Assembly (NCBI RefSeq): GCF_002934065.1
Contig: NZ_CP018049.1
Span: 4,400,501 to 4,464,500, forward strand
Length of the DNA stretch: 64,000 nt
From: Pseudomonas orientalis
GTDB taxonomy: Bacteria; Pseudomonadota; Gammaproteobacteria; Pseudomonadales; Pseudomonadaceae
Direction of reading: 5' to 3'
Shown here: positions 17,034 to 24,502 of the stretch, one piece after another
Layout of the letters: each line of letters starts with the position of its first letter
How positions within the stretch are numbered: the first letter of the stretch is position 1
Notes under the pieces: generated by a model
What the model saw: only the letters and a program-made list of their open reading frames with translations
The model's database searches: none
What the model was told of the DNA's origin: nothing
Position numbers and translations under genes: made by a program

Positions 17034-18896
17034 ATGGAAGTCCTCCGCCCCCAGGCCCTGGAACAGATCTACGCCCACGCAAGCCGCAGCTATCCCGAGG
17101 AGTGCTGCGGTTTCATCTTTGCCGACGGCAGTGTGTACCTGGGCAGCAATATCCAGAACGAGTTACACCACAGGAATCCGCAGATGTACCCGCGCAGTGC
17201 GGCCAACGGCTACACCTTTTCGGTCGCCGATACACTGCTGCTGAACAAGGCGTTTCGCAGCGACAACCCGGTAGTGGTGATCTACCACTCGCACCCGGAT
17301 GTCGGTGCCTATTTCAGTGATGAGGACCAGGACAAGGCGCTGTTCCTGGGCGAGCCGATCTACCCCGTCAGCTACCTGGTGGTGGATGTTCGCCAGGGCC
17401 AGGCACTGGGGTCCAAGCTGTTTGCCTGGGATGGCAAACAGTTCGCCCTTCAACCTTTCAACGACCTGCACACGGAGTTGTCCATGAACGCTGTCTCTTT
17501 CCCCGACATTCTGGTTCGCGTGGCAAAGCTGCCGGAATCGACCCTCGAGGGCGCCGGATCGACATTGCGCGAAGTCATTGAAAACCTCTGCGACAGTCAC
17601 CCACAGTTGCGCCCGCATCTGTTTCACGAGAAGAACAACCAGCTCAAGGAACACTTCCTGTTCACCGCCGAGGAGGAGCTGATCGACGCTGACGACAGCT
17701 TGCCAGCAAAGGCCCGGATCGAAGTACTGCTCGCCACCTCCGGCGGCATCGACGTCGACACCCTGAGCAATGAGGAAGTGCAACGCTACGTCCGCCATAT
17801 CACCCTGCCCGGCGTCGGCCGTGAAGGTCAGTTGAACCTTAAAAAAGCCAGGGTGCTGATCATCGGCACCGGCGGCCTGGGCTCACCCATCAGCCTGTAC
17901 CTGGCGGCGGCCGGCATCGGCACCCTGGGTCTGGTGGACTTCGACGTGGTGGAAAGCAGCAACCTGCAACGTCAGATCGTGCATGGCAACAGCACCCTGG
18001 GCATGCCCAAGGTCGAGTCCGCCAAACGACGCTTGCAGGATCTGAACCCCCACATCCAGATCAACACACACAATACCGCGCTCACTGCCGACAACGCCCT
18101 GGAACTGGTGGGCGCCTATGACCTGGTGATCGACGGCACGGATAATTTCGATACCCGCTACCTGATCAATGACGCGTGCGTGCAGTTGGGCAAGCCCCTG
18201 GTATACGGCGCCATCTATCGCTTCGACGGACAAATCAGCGTGCTCAACCATAAAGGCGGGCCGTGCTACCGCTGCCTGTTCCCCAGCGCTCCGCCCGCAG
18301 AGCTGGCGCCCAATTGCAGCGCCGGTGGGGTCATCGGCGTGTTGCCGGGGGTGGTCGGCATGATCCAGGCGACCGAGGCGATCAAATTGCTCATCGGCAT
18401 TGGCGAACCCCTATCCGGCCGCTTGATGCGCTTCGATGCGCTGGCCATGAAATTCAGCGAGATTCGCTTCAAGCGCCGCCCCGACTGCCCGTGCTGCTCC
18501 GACCGGCGCCACAGCGAGACCGCCATGCCAGCGGCGTGCGCGGATGCCGTGCCGAGCCAACCGTCCCTGGCCGAAGAACGCTACATCAAGCCCCGCGTGC
18601 TCAAGCAAGTGATCGACAACCCCCGCAGCGCCGACGTGTTGCTCGACGTGCGCGACGCCAGCGAACTGGAAGTGTGCAAATTGCCGGGCGTGGTGCACAT
18701 CCCCCTGGCCGAGCTGGATGAGCAGCTCGACAGCCTGAGCCGCGACAACACCCACTACCTGATCTGCTATGCCGGCACGCGTGCCGAGCAGGCCGCCAGC
18801 ACCTTGCTGGCGGCAGGCTTCGCCAACACCAAAGTCCTGCAGGGCGGCATGAAACATTGGGTGCGCGACGTCGAACCCGACATGCCGCTGTACTGA
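17034..18896 (+). CDS. Four-domain sulfur-transfer protein: JAMM peptidase, MoaD/CysO-like carrier, E1-like enzyme, rhodanese
   Basis: A 620-residue fusion. Residues 1-135: JAMM/Mov34 metallopeptidase with Glu22/23 in PEECCG and the full zinc motif H85-S-H87-x7-S95-x2-D98. About 152-238: a beta-grasp carrier of the MoaD/ThiS/CysO kind (STLREVIENL; LPAKARIEVLLA) ending in S-G-G at 236-238. About 245-490: ThiF/MoeB/MoeZ-type E1 with the nucleotide loop GTGGLGS (278-284), DGTDNFDTR, and zinc cysteines C411/C414 and C485/C488. About 515-618: rhodanese with active Cys578 in CYAGTR. The chain resembles Mec+, CysO and MoeZ of Mycobacterium tuberculosis in one polypeptide. ATG 17034 has AGCGAGAG upstream. 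All catalytic motifs look intact; the reaction is inferred: adenylation and thiocarboxylation of the carrier, sulfur delivery to the cysteine synthase next door, and release by the JAMM domain. Confidence 0.88.
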   Translation: MEVLRPQALEQIYAHASRSYPEECCGFIFADGSVYLGSNIQNELHHRNPQMYPRSAANGYTFSVADTLLLNKAFRSDNPVVVIYHSHPDVGAYFSDEDQDKALFLGEPIYPVSYLVVDVRQGQALGSKLFAWDGKQFALQPFNDLHTELSMNAVSFPDILVRVAKLPESTLEGAGSTLREVIENLCDSHPQLRPHLFHEKNNQLKEHFLFTAEEELIDADDSLPAKARIEVLLATSGGIDVDTLSNEEVQRYVRHITLPGVGREGQLNLKKARVLIIGTGGLGSPISLYLAAAGIGTLGLVDFDVVESSNLQRQIVHGNSTLGMPKVESAKRRLQDLNPHIQINTHNTALTADNALELVGAYDLVIDGTDNFDTRYLINDACVQLGKPLVYGAIYRFDGQISVLNHKGGPCYRCLFPSAPPAELAPNCSAGGVIGVLPGVVGMIQATEAIKLLIGIGEPLSGRLMRFDALAMKFSEIRFKRRPDCPCCSDRRHSETAMPAACADAVPSQPSLAEERYIKPRVLKQVIDNPRSADVLLDVRDASELEVCKLPGVVHIPLAELDEQLDSLSRDNTHYLICYAGTRAEQAASTLLAAGFANTKVLQGGMKHWVRDVEPDMPLY

Positions 18897-18910
18897 CCGG
18901 GGGCCCACTG

Positions 18911-19825
18911 ATGCTGCATAACTCCATTCTCGACGTGATCGGCCAAACCCCGATCGTGCGGCTGGCGCAGTTTTCCGAAGACCTCGGCATCGAGGTCTAC
19001 GCCAAGCTGGAATCCCTCAACCCGGGCGGCAGCCACAAGGCGCGCATCGCCCTGGGCATGATCCTCGACGCCGAGCGCCGGGGCGTGCTGATGCGCGACT
19101 GCGGACAAACCATCATTGAACCCAGCGGCGGCAATACCGGCATCGGCCTGGTGATGGCGGGCAATGTGCTCGGCTACAAAGTGGTGCTGGTGATCCCGGA
19201 CAACTACAGCCCCGAAAAACAGAAGCTGCTGCGCTTGTATGGCGCCAGGGTGGTGCTCTCGGACAGCCGCCTGGGCAACAATTCCCACGGCGAAAAGTGC
19301 ATGGAACTGCTGTTGGAAAACCCCAGTTACGTGATGCTCAACCAGCAGCGCAACGGTGCCAACCCGCAAACCCATCGCGACACCACCGCGCCGGAAATCC
19401 TCCGCGCCTTCGGCGAACGGCGGGTGGACTACTTCGTCAGCGGCATCGGCACCGGCGGGCATATCACCGGTATCGGCGAAACCCTCAAGGCCGCCTGGCC
19501 GGCACTGCGCATCATGGGCGTGGAGCCGGAGGAGTGCGACTTGCTCAAGGACCGGCACGCCCCGCACGCCATCCAGGGCCTGTCGATTGGCCTGATCCCG
19601 AGCATTCTCAACCTCGACGTACTGGACGGCATGCTCAAGGTGTCGCATGGGGCGTGCCTGGAGATGATCAAACGCATCATGCGCACCGACGCCATCAGCC
19701 TGGGGCTGTCCTCGGCCGCCAACATGGTCGCCATCGCCCAACTCGCCCCGGAACTGCCGCCCGAAACGGTGGTGCTGACCATGGTCTACGACAATGCCGA
19801 CAGCTACCTGCCCAGTTTCGAATAG
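18911..19825 (+). CDS. Cysteine synthase homologue (PLP beta-substituting enzyme)
   Basis: A 304-residue fold-type II PLP enzyme. The PLP lysine is K43 in NPGGSHKARIA and the substrate-carboxylate loop is PSGGNTG (71-77); the glycine-rich phosphate loop is SGIGTGGHITG. It is nearer to CysM than to CysK in this loop, and CysM of M. tuberculosis uses thiocarboxylated CysO as sulfur donor. It starts 14 bp after the JAMM-E1 gene and precedes a serine acetyltransferase, which supplies O-acetylserine. I infer a thiocarboxylate-dependent cysteine (or S-substituted analogue) synthase; free sulfide use cannot be excluded. Confidence 0.88.
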   Translation: MLHNSILDVIGQTPIVRLAQFSEDLGIEVYAKLESLNPGGSHKARIALGMILDAERRGVLMRDCGQTIIEPSGGNTGIGLVMAGNVLGYKVVLVIPDNYSPEKQKLLRLYGARVVLSDSRLGNNSHGEKCMELLLENPSYVMLNQQRNGANPQTHRDTTAPEILRAFGERRVDYFVSGIGTGGHITGIGETLKAAWPALRIMGVEPEECDLLKDRHAPHAIQGLSIGLIPSILNLDVLDGMLKVSHGACLEMIKRIMRTDAISLGLSSAANMVAIAQLAPELPPETVVLTMVYDNADSYLPSFE

Positions 19826-19880
19826 CCGGTTACCCAACCAACCAGAATGCGGGGGTGCCTCCATGGGAGGCTTTATCGAC

Positions 19881-20855
19881 ATGCAACAGCTGCACGATGA
19901 GTTGCTGACCCACCTCATCCAGACCCTGACGCCTGGGCAGATGAAGCAGCTGGAACCGCACCTGGCGCCGCTGGTCCAGAACGCCGCCCAGGCGGTAGCC
20001 GAAGACCTGATCGCCTACGCCTATCGCGACCCGGCGTCGCGCGGACGCGGTGAGCTGATCCTGGAATCCTATGCCTCGTTCAAGGCGGTGTTGTTCTACC
20101 GGCTTGCGCACCTGGTGTGGCATTTTCCGGAGCCCGCCCACGGCGTATTCACCCGCATTGCGCTCAAGCTCAGCAACCAGGGCAAGATCCTGTCCGGGGC
20201 CGAGATTCACCCGGCTGCGCGCATCGGCCGGCGCTTTGTGCTGGACCATGGCTACGGCACGGTCATCGGTGAAACCTGCGAGATCGGTCACGACTGCTAC
20301 ATCCTCTGCGGCGTGACCCTGGGCGCCCGCGGTATTGCCAACAACCCGGACGGCAAGCGCCATCCACGCCTGGGCAACCATGTCGAGGTCGGCGCCGGGG
20401 CGCGGGTGCTGGGCTACGTGCAGATCGGTGACAACGTGTTTATCAGCCCGGCCTGCGTCATTACCCAGGACGTGCCGGCGGGCACCAAGGTCAAAGTGGT
20501 CAACCAGATCCAGTTGCAGAAAAACGATGAATCGGAGCACAGCAACTACCTCGGTGCGTTCGCCCTGGATGAGCGCCTGCACGTGGTCGGCGAGGTCGAC
20601 GCGGGGCACAAGGTCACGGTGCTGGACGCCGACTTTCATCCGCTGCCGGGGCTGATGCTCGAACCCACGGTGAAGGAGCGTCATCACCTGCAATTTCGCC
20701 TGCACCGCCAGGGCGTCGGCGAACAACTGCCACGCCTGCCGCTGAACCTGAAAGTCTGCGGACCGGCGTTCGAAATCACCCTGCTCTCTCCCCCTGGCTT
20801 GAGTGCGATGGTGCGTCACCTGTTGCAAGCCAGCCCATTGATCGTTGGAGGTTGA
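19881..20855 (+). CDS. Serine O-acetyltransferase with an extra C-terminal domain
   Basis: A 324-residue protein. Residues about 1-100 are the helical N-domain and about 105-215 the left-handed beta-helix of the EpsC/CysE class, with both catalytic histidines in place (VLDHGYGTVIGE and KRHPRLGN). It acetylates L-serine with acetyl-CoA. After VKVVNQIQLQ the chain continues for about 110 residues (LHVVGEVDAGHKVTVLDADF to the end), which usual SATs lack; it does not have the C-terminal isoleucine tail that docks in CysK. It ends in Gly-Gly, but those codons GGA GGT are also the Shine-Dalgarno of the next gene. ATG 19881 has GGGAGG upstream; ATG 19863 is the alternative. Confidence 0.87.
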   Translation: MQQLHDELLTHLIQTLTPGQMKQLEPHLAPLVQNAAQAVAEDLIAYAYRDPASRGRGELILESYASFKAVLFYRLAHLVWHFPEPAHGVFTRIALKLSNQGKILSGAEIHPAARIGRRFVLDHGYGTVIGETCEIGHDCYILCGVTLGARGIANNPDGKRHPRLGNHVEVGAGARVLGYVQIGDNVFISPACVITQDVPAGTKVKVVNQIQLQKNDESEHSNYLGAFALDERLHVVGEVDAGHKVTVLDADFHPLPGLMLEPTVKERHHLQFRLHRQGVGEQLPRLPLNLKVCGPAFEITLLSPPGLSAMVRHLLQASPLIVGG

Positions 20856-20857
20856 AC

Positions 20858-21589
20858 ATGTCCGTGCACACCATGGAAACCCTGACGCTGTTCGACAGCG
20901 CGCCCTATCAAAACGCCTTCAACGCCAGGGTGCTTGCCGTCGGCGAGCACGGCGTCGCGCTGGAGCACACCTTGTTCTACCCCACCGGCGGTGGGCAACC
21001 GGGCGACACCGGGCACCTCACCCTGGCCGACGGCACGCGCGTGGAAGTCACCGGCACGGTGCGCGATCCGGTGCTGCGCTCGATCATCTGGCATCAGGTG
21101 GACCATTGCCCGGCGCAACTGATTGCCGGCGCCCAGGTAGACGCCGGCCTGGACTGGGAGCGGCGCTACCAGCACATGAAGATGCACACTTGCCTGCACT
21201 TGCTGTGTTCCATCATCGACGCGCCCGTCACCGGTTGCAGCATCAGCGCGGACAAGGGCCGCCTGGATTTCGACCTGCCGGAAATGACCCTGGACAAAGA
21301 CAGCATCACCCGCGACCTCAACGCACTGATCGAGCAGGCGCACCCGGTGCAAACTCTGTCGATGGCCGCCACTGAGTACGCCACCCTGCTGCAGATCACC
21401 CGCACCCAGGCCGTTGCGCCGCCGGTCATCCAGGGTTCGGTGCGGGTGATTGAAATTCCCGGCATTGATATCCAGCCATGCGGCGGCACCCACGTGCTCA
21501 ATACCGAGGAAATCGGTCGGGTGTTCTGCGAGAAAATGGAAAAGAAGAGCAAGCATAACCGCAGGGTGATTTTGCGGTTTGAAGGCTGA
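20858..21589 (+). CDS. AlaX-type alanyl-tRNA editing protein
   Basis: A 243-residue free-standing homologue of the AlaRS editing domain. Zinc ligands are present: H110-x3-H114 (HTCLHLL) and C208-x3-H212 (CGGTH), with the YPTGGGQPGDTG glycine-rich motif near residue 41-52. AlaX proteins hydrolyse Ser- or Gly-tRNA-Ala in trans. GGAGG sits seven bases before ATG 20858, overlapping the end of the acetyltransferase gene. Its place in a sulfur-amino-acid operon suggests it clears a tRNA mischarged with the pathway's product or intermediate, or has been turned to another acyl/ester hydrolysis; both are inference. Confidence 0.87.
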   Translation: MSVHTMETLTLFDSAPYQNAFNARVLAVGEHGVALEHTLFYPTGGGQPGDTGHLTLADGTRVEVTGTVRDPVLRSIIWHQVDHCPAQLIAGAQVDAGLDWERRYQHMKMHTCLHLLCSIIDAPVTGCSISADKGRLDFDLPEMTLDKDSITRDLNALIEQAHPVQTLSMAATEYATLLQITRTQAVAPPVIQGSVRVIEIPGIDIQPCGGTHVLNTEEIGRVFCEKMEKKSKHNRRVILRFEG

Positions 21590-21592
21590 AAT

Positions 21593-21618
21593 GTGGGAGG
21601 GGGCAAGCCCCCTCCCAC
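21593..21618. terminator. Perfect REP-type hairpin between convergent operons
   Basis: GTGGGAGGGGGC-AA-GCCCCCTCCCAC is a perfect 12-bp stem with a two-base spacer, four bases after the AlaX stop and 18 before the prpD stop. It is a REP core folded on itself; by position it probably acts as a bidirectional 3'-end hairpin. Confidence 0.65.
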
Positions 21619-21635
21619 ATTGACCGCGTTGTTTT

Positions 21636-23120
21636 CTAGATCATGAACAGGTCCATGAAACGGTTGACTGGGGTAGCCTCAAGCCGTGCCTGGTCCTTGC
21701 ACAGGGCAAAAATCTCGGCGCTGCGCTGCGCGGGGAAGCGCGTCGCCAGACTGGCTTTGAACTTGGCTTCCAGCAGAGGAATCCCATCCACCCGACGACG
21801 GCGATGGCCAATCGGATACTCCACCGCCACCTGCTCGGTGCAGGTGCCGTCGGTGAAGAACACCTGCACCGCGTTGGCGATGGAGCGCTTGTCGGCCTCC
21901 AAGTATTCGCGGCTGTAACGCGGGTCTTCAACGATGACCATTTTCCCGCGCAGCTCATCGATGATCGGATGGGCGGCATGGAAGGGGTCTTCATACTGTT
22001 CGGCCACCAGGTCACCGAAGGCCAGGGGCACGGCGGTCATGTATTGCAGGCAATGGTCACGGTCCGCGGCGTTGGCCAATGGGCCAACCTTGGAAATGAT
22101 ACGAATGGCCGACTCATGGGTGGTGATCACGATACGTTCGACTTCATGCAGGCGCTGCTTGACCTGCGGATGCAGGATGACCGCCGCTTCGCAGGCAGTC
22201 TGCGCGTGGAATTCAGCGGGAAAGCTGATCTTGAACAGCACGTTTTCCATCACGTAGGTGCCGTAGGGCTGGGACAGGCTGAACCTGCGCTGTTCTTCCG
22301 GCTTGAGGGCCAGGTCCTTGTTGGTGTGGCTGAACAAAACGTCGTAGAAGCCCCACTGCGGCGCGCTCAGTACACCGGGGATGCCCATCTCGCCACGCAT
22401 CGCGATATCCGCCAGACGCACCCCGCGGCTCGACGCATCGCCCGCCGCCCAGGACTTGCGCGAACCGGCATTGGGCGCATGGCGGTACGTACGCAACGCC
22501 TGCCCGTCGACAAACGCATGGGACAAGGCAGCGAGCAGTTGTTCACGGTTGGCGCCCATCAGCTTGGCGGTGACTGCCGTCGAGGCGACTTTGACCAGCA
22601 GCACATGGTCGAGGCCGACGCGGTTGAAGGCGTTTTCCAGGGCAATCACGCCTTGGATCTCGTGGGCCATGATCATCGCTTCCAGCACCGTGCGTACGCT
22701 CAGCGGCGCGTCGCCATTGGCCACGCGTTTCTGCGACAAATGATCAGCCACCGCAAGGATGCCGCCCAGATTGTCCGAAGGATGGCCCCACTCAGCCGCA
22801 AGCCAAGTGTCGTTGTAGTCGAGCCAGCGCACGATGCAGCCGATGTCCCAGGCGGCCTTGACCGGGTCCAGCCGCAACGAAGTGCCCGGCACCCGTGCGC
22901 CGAACGGCACCACGGTGCCTTCGACGAGCGGCCCCAGGTGCTTGGTGCACTCGGGAAAGCGCAACGCCAGCAGGCCGCAGCCGAGGGTGTCCATCAGGCA
23001 GTTGCGTGCGGTGTCCAGGGCGGTTTCGGACTCGATCCGGTAAGTGAGGACATAGTCGGCAATGTCCTGCAAGACCTGGTCGTAGTCGGGGCGGTTGTTC
23101 TGGTCGACGTTGGCGCTCAT
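21636..23120 (-). CDS. prpD: 2-Methylcitrate dehydratase
   Basis: A 494-residue MmgE/PrpD-family enzyme that dehydrates 2-methylcitrate to 2-methylaconitate. Typical segments are DYNDTWLAAEWGHPSDNLG (residues about 94-112) and RAWRYVRNA-like KSWAAGDASSRGVRLA. It is iron-sulfur-free. ATG 23120 has GGAG eight bases upstream; longer starts add a non-conserved tail. It is the last gene of the prp operon, which also encodes AcnD and PrpF that catalyse the same step by a different enzyme, so this copy is formally redundant. Confidence 0.93.
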   Translation of the reverse strand: MSANVDQNNRPDYDQVLQDIADYVLTYRIESETALDTARNCLMDTLGCGLLALRFPECTKHLGPLVEGTVVPFGARVPGTSLRLDPVKAAWDIGCIVRWLDYNDTWLAAEWGHPSDNLGGILAVADHLSQKRVANGDAPLSVRTVLEAMIMAHEIQGVIALENAFNRVGLDHVLLVKVASTAVTAKLMGANREQLLAALSHAFVDGQALRTYRHAPNAGSRKSWAAGDASSRGVRLADIAMRGEMGIPGVLSAPQWGFYDVLFSHTNKDLALKPEEQRRFSLSQPYGTYVMENVLFKISFPAEFHAQTACEAAVILHPQVKQRLHEVERIVITTHESAIRIISKVGPLANAADRDHCLQYMTAVPLAFGDLVAEQYEDPFHAAHPIIDELRGKMVIVEDPRYSREYLEADKRSIANAVQVFFTDGTCTEQVAVEYPIGHRRRRVDGIPLLEAKFKASLATRFPAQRSAEIFALCKDQARLEATPVNRFMDLFMI

Positions 23121-23210
23121 GGCAGTTCTCCAAATGGGTGGTTTATTCCTCAGGGTCACGGTTGATCATCAGGGCAGGTCTGGTTGCCTGCCTTGGAATA
23201 GAAATCCATT

Positions 23211-23298
23211 GTGGGAGGGGACTTGCCCCCGATCGGGGTGGGTCAGTTGATGAATATGTCGACTGACACACCGCAATCGGGGGCAAGCCCCCTCCCAC
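23211..23298. repeat. REP doublet (REPIN) between prpF and prpD
   Basis: Inverted GTGGGAGGGGACTTGCCCCCGAT and ATCGGGGGCAAGCCCC units around a spacer with CAGT...ACTG pairing. It ends two bases before the prpF stop and can fold as a long hairpin in the operon mRNA. Confidence 0.9.
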
Positions 23299-23300
23299 AT

Positions 23301-24491
23301 TTAGAAAGCGTCGCCGGGGACGCGAACGAAACCTTCCATCAACACCCGCGCACTGCGGCTCATGATGGCTTTCTTCACCACCCACTCACCGTTGACTTGC
23401 GTCGCCTCGGCACCGACGCGCAAGGTGCCCGACGGATGGCCGAAGCGCACGGCGTTGCGCTCCACGCCACCTGCCGCCTGGTTGACCAGGGTGCCGGAAA
23501 TCGCCGCCGCCGTGCCGATCGCCACCGCCGCCGTGCCCATCATGGCGTGGTGCAACTTGCCCATGGATAGGGCCCGCACCAGCAGGTCCACATCGCCAGC
23601 CTTGATCGCCTTGCCGCTGGAGGCCACGTAATCGGCAGGCTTGGCCACGAACGCAACCTTCGGCGTGTGCTGGCGCTGGGCCGCTTCGTCCAGGTGTTTG
23701 ATCAGGCCCATGCGCAACGCGCCATAGGCGCGCACGGTCTCGAACATCGCCAGGGCCTGCGGGTCGCCGTTGATCGCGCCTTGCAACTCGGTGCCGGTGT
23801 AGCCCAGGTCTTGGGCATTGATGAAAATCGTCGGGATGCCGGCATTGATCAGGGTGGCCTTGAAGGTGCCGACACCCGGCACTTCCAGTTCGTCAACCAG
23901 GTTGCCGGTGGGGAACATCGAGCCGCCACCGCCCTCTTCTTCCGCCGCCGGGTCGATGAATTCCAGCTGCACTTCGGCGGCGGGAAAGGTCACGCCGTCG
24001 AGTTCGAAATCACCGGTTTCCTGCACCGCACCGTCGGTGATGGGCACGTGGGCAATGATGGTCTTGCCGATATTGGCCTGCCATATGCGCACCACGGCCA
24101 CGCCGTTGTGGGGCACGCGGCCCGGGTCGACCAGGCCGGCGCTGATGGCGAACGAACCGACCGCCGCCGACAGGTTGCCGCAGTTGCCACTCCAGTCGAC
24201 AAATGGCTTGTCGATGGAGACTTGGCCAAACAGGTAGTCCACGTCGTGCCCGGCACGGGTGCTCCTGGACAGGATCACGCTTTTGCTGGTGCTGGACGTG
24301 GCGCCGCCCATGCCGTCGATCTGCTTGTCATAGGGGTCGGGGCTGCCGATCACCCGCAACAACAAGGCGTCACGGGCAGGACCCGGCACCTGGGCCGATG
24401 GCGGCAGGTCCTCAAGGCTGAAGAAAACCCCCTTGCTGGTGCCGCCACGCATATAGGTGGCGGGGATCTTGATTTGCGCTGCGTGTGCCAT
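23301..24491 (-). CDS. prpF: AcnD-accessory isomerase PrpF
   Basis: A 396-residue PrpF-family protein (diaminopimelate-epimerase-like fold) recognised by MRGGTSKGVFF at residues about 14-24 and by GGATSSTSKSV. It isomerises the trans-2-methylaconitate made by AcnD to the cis form needed for hydration. GAGGATAACC precedes the ATG. It is 11 bp downstream of acnD, its obligate partner. Confidence 0.93.
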   Translation of the reverse strand: MAHAAQIKIPATYMRGGTSKGVFFSLEDLPPSAQVPGPARDALLLRVIGSPDPYDKQIDGMGGATSSTSKSVILSRSTRAGHDVDYLFGQVSIDKPFVDWSGNCGNLSAAVGSFAISAGLVDPGRVPHNGVAVVRIWQANIGKTIIAHVPITDGAVQETGDFELDGVTFPAAEVQLEFIDPAAEEEGGGGSMFPTGNLVDELEVPGVGTFKATLINAGIPTIFINAQDLGYTGTELQGAINGDPQALAMFETVRAYGALRMGLIKHLDEAAQRQHTPKVAFVAKPADYVASSGKAIKAGDVDLLVRALSMGKLHHAMMGTAAVAIGTAAAISGTLVNQAAGGVERNAVRFGHPSGTLRVGAEATQVNGEWVVKKAIMSRSARVLMEGFVRVPGDAF

Positions 24492-24502
24492 GGTTATCCT
24501 CT

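Noticed and set aside
20846..20855. Acetyltransferase Gly-Gly taken as proof of a sulfur carrier
   Set aside because: The same bases form the Shine-Dalgarno of alaX, so the motif is ambiguous; reported only as a hypothesis.
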